Positions 25,654 through 34,543 are shown, numbered from the stretch's first letter. The stretch: 64,000 bases of DNA from Verrucomicrobiales bacterium (GCA_024233305.1 JACKPV010000023.1:620001-684000), one strand, 5' to 3'. The notes: generated by a model from the letters alone, not told the origin. Translations and numbers: made by a program.

Positions 25654-26409
25654 TCAGATGACTTTCGCCTCGGAACGCAACCGATGGAGCAACTCATCCG
25701 TGTCAGCCACCCGCACGCACTCGCGGGCCATGGTCGACTGCTCCATCCGGAGCTGGACGACTCGGCTTCGCGGTTGGATCCCCAGGTCGGCCACCGGCAG
25801 CGTCTCAATCGGCTTCCGCCGCGCCCGCATGATCGCCGGCAGAGAGGCGTAGCGCGGCTCGTTCAATCGGAGGTCGGCGGTGATCACCGCCGGCAAACAA
25901 AGGCGCAGCGTCTCCAGGCCGTGGTCGGTTTCCCGCACCACTTGCACCCGGCCGTCCTCCAGAAACGTGATCACCGAGGCGAAGGTGGCCTGCGGCCAGT
26001 CGAGGAGACCAGCGAGCATGGGCCCGGCCTGCCCGGCATCGCTGTCCACCGCCTGCTTGCCGGCCAGAACCATCGCGGGCCCCTCCCGCCGCACGACCCC
26101 GGCCAGGATCTTGGCCACGCTCAGGGAATCCAACGACGCCTCGCAGGCCACCCGCAGACCGCGATCCGCCCCCATCGCCAGAGCCGTCCGGAGCTCCGCT
26201 TCGACCTCGGAATCCCCGATGCACACCGCCAGAACCTCCCCGCCGTCCGGGTGGCTGTCGCGGATTCGCAAGGCTTCCTCCAGGGCAATGGCATCGAAGG
26301 GGTTGATCATGAACGCCCGTCCGTCATCCTCAATGCCGGTGCCATCCGGTCGGACGCGAACCGGCTCGTCCGCAGACGGGACGCGCTTGATCGGGACCAG
26401 CAACTTCAC
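25654..26409 (-). CDS. etfB: Electron transfer flavoprotein beta subunit
   Basis: This 251-residue ETF beta has MINPFDAIALEEALRI, a nucleotide-binding segment VLAGKQAVDSDAGQAGPMLA and a C-terminal RRKPIETLPVADLG. It starts with GTG at 26409, overlapping the adenylation gene stop as GTGA, so the two are translationally coupled. With EtfA it forms the soluble electron carrier for the dehydrogenase at the end of the operon. Confidence 0.92.
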   Translation of the reverse strand: MKLLVPIKRVPSADEPVRVRPDGTGIEDDGRAFMINPFDAIALEEALRIRDSHPDGGEVLAVCIGDSEVEAELRTALAMGADRGLRVACEASLDSLSVAKILAGVVRREGPAMVLAGKQAVDSDAGQAGPMLAGLLDWPQATFASVITFLEDGRVQVVRETDHGLETLRLCLPAVITADLRLNEPRYASLPAIMRARRKPIETLPVADLGIQPRSRVVQLRMEQSTMARECVRVADTDELLHRLRSEAKVI

Positions 26410-27989
26410 GCAGCCTCCGGCGCGGGGGTTTGCAGTCGTTGCTGGAGTTGCTGGAAGTCCACCTTGCCCGTGGAGGTCTGCGGCAGCGAGGGCAGGGAGG
26501 TGAAGCGGTCCGGCACCATGTAGAGGGGCAGTCTCGCAGCGCAGAAGGTCTTCATCTCGACCATTGAAAGCACCCGCTCATCGTGGGTTGAGAGGAAGGC
26601 ATGCAGCAGCAGACCGTCCTCCCGGGCGTGGGCAATGACCGCCGCCTCTTTGACCGCCGGGTGCCGGTAGAGGGCGGCTTCAATCTCGCCCAGTTCGATC
26701 CGGTAGCCCCGCTTCTTGATCATCCGGTCGCGGCGGCCGATGAAGCGGTACCCTCCCTCGGGCAATTCCGTCACCAGGTCGCCGGTGCGGTACCAACGCC
26801 GCCCCTCCCGTTCGAGGAAGACCGCCGTCGTCTGGGTGGGCAGGTTCCAGTAACCTTGCAGCACACTGGGGCCGGCAATGCAAAGCTCACCCGCCGTCCC
26901 CGGAGCAACCGGCTCGCCCGCCTCGTCCACCACCAGGGGGGCGCAGTGCGCGCAAGGCCGGCCGATGGGCATCGGCTCCACCTGCTCGGACGGAATCCGG
27001 GCCGGAATCTCGTGGTAGGTGCAGACGTTCGTCTCCGTCGGGCCATAGAGGTTGAAGAACCGCGGGCCGGGCCACAGGTCCCGCAGGGCCTTGAGGTGCT
27101 TGATGGGAAAGACCTCCCCGGCGAAAAGTACCGTTCGCAGCGCCCCGTAGTCGTGGGCTTCAAGGCCGCCGAACTGGGCCATCATGGCCAGGATGGACGG
27201 CGCCGAATACCAGCTGGTCAGGCGTTTCTCGGCAATCCAGGCCGCCAGCGCGCCCGGCTCCTTCCCAAGCTTCTCATCCACGATGACGAGCGTCGCTCCG
27301 TGGCTCAACGGCAGATAGATGTCCAGGATCGAAAGGTCGAAGTGGAAGGGTGCGTGCGAAGAAAACCGGTCGGACGGGCAGGGATCGAAGGTGGCCGCGC
27401 ACCACGCGACAAACGATCGCGCATTCCCGTGACTCAACACCACGCCTTTCGGCCGTCCCGTCGACCCCGACGTGTAGAGGACGTACGCGAGGGAGTCGTC
27501 GGACACGGCGGCACTCGGATAGGCTCCAGCCTCCTCGTCTCCGTCCAAGTGCTCGAGGCAGAGCTCCAATGGCCGTCCCGCGCCTGTTCCTGAGAGCAGA
27601 ATCATCGGCGGCTCGGAGCCGGCCGGCTCGAAGCCCTCGCGCACCGCCGCCGCATAGCGATCCTGGGTGAGGATGAGCGCGACGCCACAGTCCCGGAAGA
27701 TCAAGGTGTTCCGCTCCGCCGGCGCGGTCGGATCGACCGGCACATAAGCGGCCCCAGCCTTCATGATGCCGAGGAAGGACGCGACGGCATCCGCTGATTT
27801 GGTCAACCAGACTCCCACCCGGTCCCCGCGCTGGATGCCGCGAGCGCGCAACCGGTCGCGCACCCGGTTCGACAGCCCGGCCAGCTGGGCGTAGGTGATT
27901 GTCTCACCGTTGGATTCTTCGATCGCTATCCGGTCGGGGAACCGCCGTGCGGCGTCGTCGAAGAGTGAATGTAGGGAAATTGAACTCAT
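26406..27989 (-). CDS. Stand-alone adenylation enzyme, proline-type (PltF/RedM-like)
   Basis: This 527-residue NRPS-type adenylation enzyme has core motifs A3 LYTSGSTGRPKGV (171-183), A5 FNLYGPTETN (312-321), A7 YRTGD (400-404), A8 GRRDRMIKKRGYRIELGEIE (418-437) and the A10 lysine in STGKVD (K509). Reading the ten specificity positions by eye gives D218, L219, L222, Y261, L288, A290, L314, V322, C323, K509. This is DLLYLALVCK, the code I recall for L-proline in PltF and RedM. The enzyme should activate proline and load it on the carrier protein encoded upstream. ATG 27989 is preferred over the longer frame because conserved sequence starts there. Confidence 0.88.
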   Translation of the reverse strand: MSSISLHSLFDDAARRFPDRIAIEESNGETITYAQLAGLSNRVRDRLRARGIQRGDRVGVWLTKSADAVASFLGIMKAGAAYVPVDPTAPAERNTLIFRDCGVALILTQDRYAAAVREGFEPAGSEPPMILLSGTGAGRPLELCLEHLDGDEEAGAYPSAAVSDDSLAYVLYTSGSTGRPKGVVLSHGNARSFVAWCAATFDPCPSDRFSSHAPFHFDLSILDIYLPLSHGATLVIVDEKLGKEPGALAAWIAEKRLTSWYSAPSILAMMAQFGGLEAHDYGALRTVLFAGEVFPIKHLKALRDLWPGPRFFNLYGPTETNVCTYHEIPARIPSEQVEPMPIGRPCAHCAPLVVDEAGEPVAPGTAGELCIAGPSVLQGYWNLPTQTTAVFLEREGRRWYRTGDLVTELPEGGYRFIGRRDRMIKKRGYRIELGEIEAALYRHPAVKEAAVIAHAREDGLLLHAFLSTHDERVLSMVEMKTFCAARLPLYMVPDRFTSLPSLPQTSTGKVDFQQLQQRLQTPAPEAA

Positions 27990-28061
27990 TGATCTTGGAG
28001 GGCCGGGGGTGGTGCGGTTGAGGGGAACCCGGACGGGAACTCGCAACGCCGGCCGGCGCCA

Positions 28062-28322
28062 CTACTGGGGCCCGAGTTTCGAGAGCACGAGTGCCGTGAT
28101 GTCCGACAGGGTGTTCAGATTCTCGACCCTGGCCTCGTGCGCTTCGATGGTGATGGAGAAGTGGGACTCAAGGAAGGCCACGAGCTTGAGGGTAGAGATC
28201 GAGTCGAGGATGCCCGTCGTGGCCAGTTCCGTGGTATCCGTCAGGGAGGCCGGGGCCTCGCCGGGCAGAAACTCGTTCAGGATGTGGGTCTTGATCGCAG
28301 ATTTGATGTTCGCTTCGTTCAT
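28062..28322 (-). CDS. Acyl/peptidyl carrier protein
   Basis: This 86-residue carrier protein has the phosphopantetheine serine in TTGILDSISTLKLVAFLE and the helix III region LNTLSDITALVLSKL. It is stand-alone, like DltC, PltL or RedO. The ATG at 28322 overlaps the MBOAT-SGNH stop (ATGA at 28319-28322), and the adenylation gene follows about 70 bases later. No phosphopantetheinyl transferase is in the window. Confidence 0.88.
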   Translation of the reverse strand: MNEANIKSAIKTHILNEFLPGEAPASLTDTTELATTGILDSISTLKLVAFLESHFSITIEAHEARVENLNTLSDITALVLSKLGPQ

Positions 28323-31006
28323 AAGGTCTGATCCGTCAATTGGGGTGAGATCTCCGCGTCCGCGTTGCTTGCCGCCGTTTCCGATGCGTCCCCGGCGCCC
28401 GCAAGCGCCGTCCGAAGCGCCGCGAAGAGGGCGTCCGCCAGCAGTCGATGTCCCTTTGCATTGGTGTGCTCGTCCCAGGGGGCGATCACCAGTGGTTCGT
28501 CGGCGGGGACGCCGGCAAAACAACCTGAGAGATCAATGACCTCGAGCCCGGCGCTCCGCGCCAGCCCGAGCATTCGCTCGCGGACCGGAGCCTCCGCGTG
28601 TTCCGCCTGGTTGGGCCCCGGCCGGTAGACAACCAACGGCCGGACCCCGTGCCGGGCGCACTCACCCGCGAGCCGTTGAAAGACCCAGGTGAAAACGACG
28701 GGCAGCTGGGAACGAAGCCGGCGCTCAATTAGCGCCTGCGGCATCGTTCCCTTCACCCCCGCCTCCCGGAACAACTCCCGCAGGAAGGGCGCGTACGCAT
28801 CCGGCATCGACAGGTCCTCGCGCAGGCAGCGCGCGAGATGTCCCAGTGCAAACTGCTCGTCCAGCGCGAAGACCACGAAGAGCGCAACGTCGGGTTGGAG
28901 CGCGAACCCGTCGACTTCGAGTCGGAGCAGGCGCTGCACCTGGCTATAGCCACCCACCGAGAGGTTCAACATCTCATAGCGGTCATGAGGCAGGCCGGAA
29001 GCGGCGTCATTCAACCGGTCTTCCACTTGGTTCTCGAAGGTCTCGTCGTCGCGCACCCCGACACCGAAGGTGTGCGAAGCGCCCAGGACCACCGTGCGAT
29101 GGCTCCCCGGAGGCTTCTCCCGGAGATAATCCCGATCCCGCATTCCAAACGGATTGGTCGAAACCGTCTCACCCGCCGCCGTGACCGACACGGAAGGCAG
29201 GACCTCCCGCCACAAGATATCCGATCGTTTGCGGTGAAGCCGTTTCTCACCGTCGTCCCAGCCATCCGGAGCCGCGGGCAATCCCCAACGCGCATCCCCG
29301 GCGACCTGCACATCAAGCTCCTCGTAGTACCCACGACGTTGGTGGTCCAAATCCCGGGCGTTCAGGCGGTGGCCCTGCAGCGAGTCCAGCACGCGCGCCA
29401 TGCGGGTTCCGCTGGAAGAGCCTGCGCGCGGCAGCGCGAACAAAACGATGGCGGTCAAACTGACGCTCGCGGCTACCCGCCAGAACGGGAAGGTGCCCGC
29501 GGCCGCCCGCGGCCGGCCTTCCGACGTCTCCCGCCGGGTCTGGCCCCAGCGAATGCCCGCCAGCGCCAGTGCCACCAACCCGGCGATGACAACGAAAACC
29601 TCGAACAGCGTTGCTCCTGCGAGGGCATCGGCGACGACCAGCAATTCCTCCATGGAGCGGCACGACCAGATGTTCCACAACAGACAGATCGCGCAGAAAG
29701 TCGCCACCGTCTTGATGCCGGTGTTGATCTGCTCGCGAAGCGCCGGCCGGGAGCCGGGCAGCCTTCGGCCCCGGCTGGAAGTGGCCTCCATCAGCGCGTT
29801 GATCAACACCAGAATGGCGAGCACCGCCCAAAAGGTCACGTCCTGCCAGGTTAGCAGAAGGGCGCCTCGAATCCAGAACCACTGCCATGAGTGCAGCGCC
29901 CACGTCGCGACAAACGTCAACACAGTGGCCAGCGACATCGCCCGAACTGTCCCCCACCGGCGCATCGCGAAAAAGGCCGGGTAGAAGAACAACTTCATGA
30001 CGAAGTCCTTCCAGTAGATGTTGATGCGCCGCCAGAAGTCGGTGAAAGAGGCCGAAAGCAGATACAGATGGTGCGTTTCCGGCAGGTGGAAGCCGAACAT
30101 GTGCAACAGCCCGACGATAAGATGAAACTCGCCGGAAATCCGGAGGTAAAGGAGGTAGGTGCCCAGCAGGAACCCAACAGCGTCCAGCGATGACGCCAGC
30201 ATTGAGACGTCCAGGGGGGCGAACTGATAAACCAGCCGGTGGAGCAGCAGGTGAATAATCCCCCGGAGCATCCACTGAAGCCCGCGTTGATAGCCGGTCA
30301 GGCGCGGCTCGCTTCCGCAAGTGGCGCAGAACGTCTTGTAATCGACCAGCGGAAACAAGGGGAAACAAACATTCGGCAGCATGAAGAAATAGGCGAGGCT
30401 CCGGGGCAGGCTGAAGGGCGCCGTGCGATGGTGCAGATCGTAGAGGTAGACCATCAACCGGAACACGAACATCGACCCCAGAATCGGCCATATGGCCGCA
30501 ATCTCCGGAAACCAAGCGCCGTTGGCCCGGATGACCGCCAGTCCAATGCCGCAGAGCACGAGCAGACCAACTCGCACCCCGAGCCTTACCCGGAGATGAC
30601 AGACGCCGATCAGCACCAACCCGACACTCACAAGCACCAGCCCGGGCAGCATGCGGTACGCGATCTCGTACACCGGCAACTCTCCCTGTACAAGCGATCG
30701 CAGGGCGCCGATCCCCAGCCCCCCGGGCGCGGTCACCGTGACCAGGATGGAAAGGGCGGCAAAGAAGCCAAGACACCAGCGCGCGGGCAGGAAGTGGTGG
30801 CCGATGAAGCCGATGAACGCGATCTGCATGACCCGTCCGAAGACAGGCGTTTCAAGCTTCCATACCCTGACCACCAGAACGATCAGGGCAAACTGCGCGA
30901 CCACGGCTGCGAAGTGAAGCCAGCCCCCGCCCTGAGCACGCTGACCGCTTCCCACTTCGGCGGAAGCAGGCAGGCGATGGGCTGAGCGGCTGTTTGACGA
31001 GTCCAT
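28319..31006 (-). CDS. MBOAT-like acyltransferase fused to SGNH hydrolase-like domain
   Basis: This 895-residue two-part protein has about 11-13 hydrophobic segments in residues 30-530. They include the MBOAT-type region YLLSASFTDFWRRINIYWKD and the conserved His in TWALHSWQWFW. The C-terminal third (about 600-880) is SGNH/GDSL-like, with block I serine in VVLGASHTFGVGV and the Asp/His pair in WDEHTNAKGHRLLAD. MBOAT proteins such as DltB and AlgI move acyl groups across or at the membrane, with DltD or AlgX as SGNH partners; here both parts are fused. The acyl donor would be the carrier protein encoded immediately downstream. ATG 31006 is chosen over TTG 31024. Confidence 0.82.
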   Translation of the reverse strand: MDSSNSRSAHRLPASAEVGSGQRAQGGGWLHFAAVVAQFALIVLVVRVWKLETPVFGRVMQIAFIGFIGHHFLPARWCLGFFAALSILVTVTAPGGLGIGALRSLVQGELPVYEIAYRMLPGLVLVSVGLVLIGVCHLRVRLGVRVGLLVLCGIGLAVIRANGAWFPEIAAIWPILGSMFVFRLMVYLYDLHHRTAPFSLPRSLAYFFMLPNVCFPLFPLVDYKTFCATCGSEPRLTGYQRGLQWMLRGIIHLLLHRLVYQFAPLDVSMLASSLDAVGFLLGTYLLYLRISGEFHLIVGLLHMFGFHLPETHHLYLLSASFTDFWRRINIYWKDFVMKLFFYPAFFAMRRWGTVRAMSLATVLTFVATWALHSWQWFWIRGALLLTWQDVTFWAVLAILVLINALMEATSSRGRRLPGSRPALREQINTGIKTVATFCAICLLWNIWSCRSMEELLVVADALAGATLFEVFVVIAGLVALALAGIRWGQTRRETSEGRPRAAAGTFPFWRVAASVSLTAIVLFALPRAGSSSGTRMARVLDSLQGHRLNARDLDHQRRGYYEELDVQVAGDARWGLPAAPDGWDDGEKRLHRKRSDILWREVLPSVSVTAAGETVSTNPFGMRDRDYLREKPPGSHRTVVLGASHTFGVGVRDDETFENQVEDRLNDAASGLPHDRYEMLNLSVGGYSQVQRLLRLEVDGFALQPDVALFVVFALDEQFALGHLARCLREDLSMPDAYAPFLRELFREAGVKGTMPQALIERRLRSQLPVVFTWVFQRLAGECARHGVRPLVVYRPGPNQAEHAEAPVRERMLGLARSAGLEVIDLSGCFAGVPADEPLVIAPWDEHTNAKGHRLLADALFAALRTALAGAGDASETAASNADAEISPQLTDQTL

Positions 31007-31547
31007 TAACGTCTGCAATGTCAACTAGGCTGATTTGGTAATTCATGCCAACTACTCTGTCAACAGGCTTGTCCGGGAAAGACCAGGATACCCGCAGGTC
31101 CCAGCAAGATTTGGCCGAAAAGACGCAAATAATTGGCTGATAATACGATAAGATGTTGGGTTGGTGTGATGCCTGCTTCGTTCTGGGGGACTCGTTAGGC
31201 AGTTCGGGTCGATTTCGTCCACCGGGATGACCGACACCGCGGAAGACCCGCCATCAGGCGCCATCGTTTTCAGTTTTGATGAAAAGACAGCCGATCCGGT
31301 AGCCGACGCAGAAGGTGTTCAGGACGTATTGCCAGGGTCGTCCGTGATCCTGCTGCCCGCCGCACCGATGTCGCGCACGGAAAGGAGCGGTCGGGTTGCC
31401 GGCAAGAACCGGGAGGGCGAGGGATGGAAGGTTCAGGGCGGGCGCAATGGCGCGCAGGACGCCCTTCATGCCGCTGGTCTACGCGGCAAGTCGTCCGAGG
31501 CCTGGGGCACGCAGTCGCTGTCCGGGCATCGAAGAAGGGGCCGTCAG
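31007..31547. other. Intergenic region upstream of the seven-gene operon
   Basis: It holds the expected minus-strand promoter. A TTGACA-like -35 lies at 31058-31063 (TGTCAA on the plus strand), with only a weak TACCAA -10 about 17 bases on, so the assignment is tentative. Positions 31080-31180 are AT-richer than the surroundings. No convincing gene is seen between 31200 and 31547. Confidence 0.3.
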
Positions 31548-32564
31548 TCAAAACAGCTTCCCCTGCGCCCCGGCTTCCCGGCCAAGTCCCAGTGTGCGGT
31601 AGCTCAGTTCGTTCGCCACCCGGCCTTGCGGCGTGCGTTTCAAATAGCCCTGCATGATCAGGTACGGCTCGTAGACCTCCTCGAGCGTGTCGGGCTCCTC
31701 GCCAACGGCCACCGCCAGCGACGCCACGCCGACCGGGCCGCCGCCGAACTTGACGATGATCGCCTCGAGGATCCGCTTGTCCATTTCGTCGAGCCCCTCG
31801 CGGTCGATCTCGAGCATGGCCAGCGCGCGGTCGGCCAGTTCCGCGGTGATCCGGCCATCCCCCCGCACCTGGGCGTAGTCGCGGACGCGGCGGAGGAGGT
31901 TGTTGGCGATGCGCGGGGTGCCCCGGCTGCGGCGGGCGATGTCGAGCGCGCCGTCGCTGGCGATCTCGACGCCCAGCAACCGGGCGGAACGCACGACAAT
32001 GTGCCGCAATTGCTCCGCCTCGTAGTAGTCCACCCGTTCGCGCAACGGAAAACGCGTGAGCAAAGGCGCGGTCAGGAGCCCGCTGCGTGTGGTGGCGCCG
32101 ACGAGCGTGAACCGGGGCAGGTTCAAGCGGACACTGCGCGCGTTGGGGCCCTGGTCGATGATGATGTCCAGCTTGAAGTCCTCCATTGCGGGATAGAGGT
32201 ACTCCTCAATGGTCTTTTGCAGCCGGTGGATTTCATCGATGAAGAGCACATCGCCCTCCTCGAGGTTGGTGAGGAGTCCGGCGAGGTCGCCCGCCTTCTC
32301 GATGGTGGGCCCGCTGGTGGATTTCAGGCTGGCCCCCATCGCCTTGGCGATGATGTTGGCGAGGGTGGTTTTGCCGAGTCCCGGGGGACCGCTCAGGAGG
32401 AGGTGATCGAGGGCTTCACCCCGTTGCCGGGCGGCCTGCACCGCGATTTCGAGCCGTTCCTTGACCCGCTCCTGCCCGACGAAATCGGAGAACATCGCCG
32501 GCCGGAGCGTCAACTCCAGCGCGGCGTCAGGCTTGTTCAATCCGGACAACGGCCGCTCAGACAT
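31548..32564 (-). CDS. ruvB: Holliday junction branch migration helicase RuvB
   Basis: This 338-residue AAA+ motor has the RuvB landmarks FSDFVGQERVKERL, Walker A LLSGPPGLGKTTLANI, Walker B VLFIDEIHRL, the sensor GATTRSGLLTAPL, RIANNLLRRVRD, and the winged-helix end GYLKRTPQGRVAN. It is full length. It acts with RuvA and RuvC at Holliday junctions; neither gene is adjacent, which is common. Confidence 0.95.
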   Translation of the reverse strand: MSERPLSGLNKPDAALELTLRPAMFSDFVGQERVKERLEIAVQAARQRGEALDHLLLSGPPGLGKTTLANIIAKAMGASLKSTSGPTIEKAGDLAGLLTNLEEGDVLFIDEIHRLQKTIEEYLYPAMEDFKLDIIIDQGPNARSVRLNLPRFTLVGATTRSGLLTAPLLTRFPLRERVDYYEAEQLRHIVVRSARLLGVEIASDGALDIARRSRGTPRIANNLLRRVRDYAQVRGDGRITAELADRALAMLEIDREGLDEMDKRILEAIIVKFGGGPVGVASLAVAVGEEPDTLEEVYEPYLIMQGYLKRTPQGRVANELSYRTLGLGREAGAQGKLF

Positions 32565-32660
32565 CGCCCGGCAGCATCCGGAACCGCCCCTTGACCGACA
32601 AGGCTAATCGCGATCCTCGCATCCCCCGGCGGCCGACTCGCCTTCCGGGCTTTCGCCCCT

Positions 32661-32712
32661 CCCAATCCCCATCCCCATCCCCATCCTAATCCTAATCCTA
32701 ATCCTAATCCCC
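32661..32712. repeat. Hexanucleotide tandem array (CCCCAT/CCTAAT)
   Basis: Three tandem CCCCAT units are followed by four CCTAAT units and partial copies. The array lies between the ruvB start and a palindromic repeat element. Any translation across it is an artefact. Confidence 0.85.
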
Positions 32713-32730
32713 TGCGTCAACTCTGCGATC

Positions 32731-32932
32731 CTGAGCCGTAGCGATTCAGTAACTTGTAGCCGCCGACGTGCAGTCGGCGCATGATTCCGCTGGGATAGAG
32801 CCGCCTGCCGCCGAGGGCGACGATTCACCCAAAGGGGACTGCTGATCGGAATCGGCGAGCCCGCGTAAGCGCTTGGATTTCAGCGCCGACTACACGTCGG
32901 CGGCTCCCCCGTGTTGAATCGATACGGCTGAG
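32731..32932 (-). repeat. 202-bp palindromic interspersed element, copy 1
   Basis: Its ends are inverted: CTGAGCCGTAGCGATTCA at 32731-32748 and, from the right, CTCAGCCGTATCGATTCA (32915-32932). Each is followed inward by an inner palindrome GCCGACGTGCAGTCGGC or a variant. Read on the minus strand it aligns along its length with 62681-62881. It is non-coding. Confidence 0.8.
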
Positions 32933-33035
32933 GAACCTGTGGCCGCCAGGGCGCGCATGATGAGCATCGCTTCGATGCGGGCAGGATCGATCGGGTTGAA
33001 TGCGCACCGCCGGCTGCACGCGGGGGGCTTGCATG

Positions 33036-33113
33036 GGGGATTGGGATCGGAATCGAGGTTAGGATTGGGATTACGATTAGGATTGCGATTACGATTACGA
33101 TTACGATTACGAG
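33036..33113. repeat. Hexanucleotide tandem array (GATTAC/GGATTA)
   Basis: Imperfect six-base units drift from GGGATT and GGATTA to four perfect GATTAC copies. The array is in the opposite orientation to the one at 32661-32712 and lies on the other side of the palindromic element. Confidence 0.8.
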
Positions 33114-33202
33114 AAGGAGGGGCAGGGGCTTCGGTGCGGGCGGGGATGCCTTCCGTTCGGCCTTGAACCGCGGCCGGCGAGGCTCAATGGTGCGGCCATC
33201 TG

Positions 33203-34543
33203 ATGCAACGACTCCGTGCTTCACACCTGCAGGCCCTCGGCGCTCCGGTCAAGGGCGGCGCCCAGCAGATCGAGGACTGGCTTCGATCCCTCCTGCAGAG
33301 CGGAACGATCCGCCTGGACTGCGGGCTGGTGGAACTGCGCGGCAGCCAGCCCGTGGCGACCACGCTCGGCGACCTGAAACGCGCCTGCGGCGTGGCGATG
33401 GAAACGGTCAAACAGGGCCTGCGCGCGCTCGAACTCGACCACTGGGTGCTGCTGGTGGACGGCGTGCACACGCGCCTGCTCGGTCCGCCACGCTTTCGCG
33501 TCAGTGTTACCAAGGAGAACATTGCCGGCAGCGTGGGCCGCGCGATTGTCATCGCCCCGATGGACGGGCTCAGTCCGCTCGAGAGCATCGACTACGATCA
33601 ACTCCGTCGCGCCGAGGAAATCGTCAGTCGCAAGCGCGTGCTCGCCGTCGAGAAGGTGGCGTTGCACTGGAACACCCGGCTGCGATTGGCGAGCGGCGAC
33701 GAGGTGGACCTGCCGGCGGGCAGCCGGGTTACGCTCGCGGCCGGCAGTCAGGTGCGTACGGAAGGCCGGCTCGGGCGGGTGGAGCGGGACCTGGAAGTGA
33801 CCGCGCCCGGCGGCCGGGAGATCCGGCTGTCGCGGGCGGGAGCGGTCGTCCTCGACAAGGGCGGGCCACTCGGATTGCGGACCGGCGCCCGTCTGCATCT
33901 GGAACGGAGCAACATCGTGCGGCTGGCCGACGGCCGAACCGGGCTGCTTGAGGTGAGTTCCCACGCCGAACCGGGCCACACCGGCGAGGTCAACTGGGAC
34001 GACGACAGCCACTGGCTGGCCCGTTTCACAGACGGGGTGCCGTTGGTGTTATTGCGCCGGGTGGTGTTCGCCGAATTCGAAGGGGTGGTGAACGACCAGT
34101 GTGTGGGGGTTGGGGGGCAGGGGTCGGCGGCATGGCGGGTGGCGCTGGGGGTGCACGACTGTTTTCTTGACGGTTCGATTCCGTTCCGGGCGGGGCAATG
34201 TCCGTTGCGCCGGTCGCCCGAGTTCCTGATGCGGTTTCTGAATGAACTCGACGAGACGGGTTCGCTCCGCGAGGCGATGGCGGCGCGATTCGGGTTCGCG
34301 GCCGAGGCGGCCGACGTGCGCCTGTCGCCGGCGCGGTTCGCCGGTCCGAGTTTGCGCGGGCTCCTGCGCCAGGTCGCCACCGATCCGGCCCTGAACTCGG
34401 AGCTGCTCGCCATTGGCAGTCGCGCCGCGTGCTGGACCCAGGTCGGCGCCTATTACCGCAAGGGCGAGGCGTGGCCGTGGGAGGTGACGCGGGAGGCCTA
34501 CTTCACGTTCGTCGACATGAGTTACCGGCAGCAGGCGCTTTGA
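33203..34543 (+). CDS. Hypothetical protein of unknown family
   Basis: This 446-residue protein is one I do not recognise. The first 90 residues (TTLGDLKRACGVAMETVKQGLRALELDHW) look like a winged-helix or helix-turn-helix unit. Residues about 150-260 are rich in short beta repeats (LRLASGDEVDLPAGSRVTLAAGS). The C-terminal 190 residues are mixed, with RSPEFLMRFLNELDETGSLREAMAARFG. There is no signal peptide or membrane segment. Coding is supported by codon bias and length; start ATG 33203 is the first in the frame. No neighbour explains it. Confidence 0.6.
   Translation: MQRLRASHLQALGAPVKGGAQQIEDWLRSLLQSGTIRLDCGLVELRGSQPVATTLGDLKRACGVAMETVKQGLRALELDHWVLLVDGVHTRLLGPPRFRVSVTKENIAGSVGRAIVIAPMDGLSPLESIDYDQLRRAEEIVSRKRVLAVEKVALHWNTRLRLASGDEVDLPAGSRVTLAAGSQVRTEGRLGRVERDLEVTAPGGREIRLSRAGAVVLDKGGPLGLRTGARLHLERSNIVRLADGRTGLLEVSSHAEPGHTGEVNWDDDSHWLARFTDGVPLVLLRRVVFAEFEGVVNDQCVGVGGQGSAAWRVALGVHDCFLDGSIPFRAGQCPLRRSPEFLMRFLNELDETGSLREAMAARFGFAAEAADVRLSPARFAGPSLRGLLRQVATDPALNSELLAIGSRAACWTQVGAYYRKGEAWPWEVTREAYFTFVDMSYRQQAL

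Noticed and set aside
21334..26409. An ordinary fatty acid beta-oxidation cluster
   Set aside because: No thiolase, hydratase or acyl-CoA ligase is present, the dehydrogenase lacks the usual base, and the ligase has amino-acid adenylation motifs with a carrier protein.
32661..33113. Possible CRISPR array
   Set aside because: Repeat units are six bases with no unique spacers and no cas genes are nearby.
32880..33224. Small ORF with alternating Val/Ile run resembling a membrane protein
   Set aside because: The run is the translation of the GATTAC hexamer array, not a real transmembrane segment.
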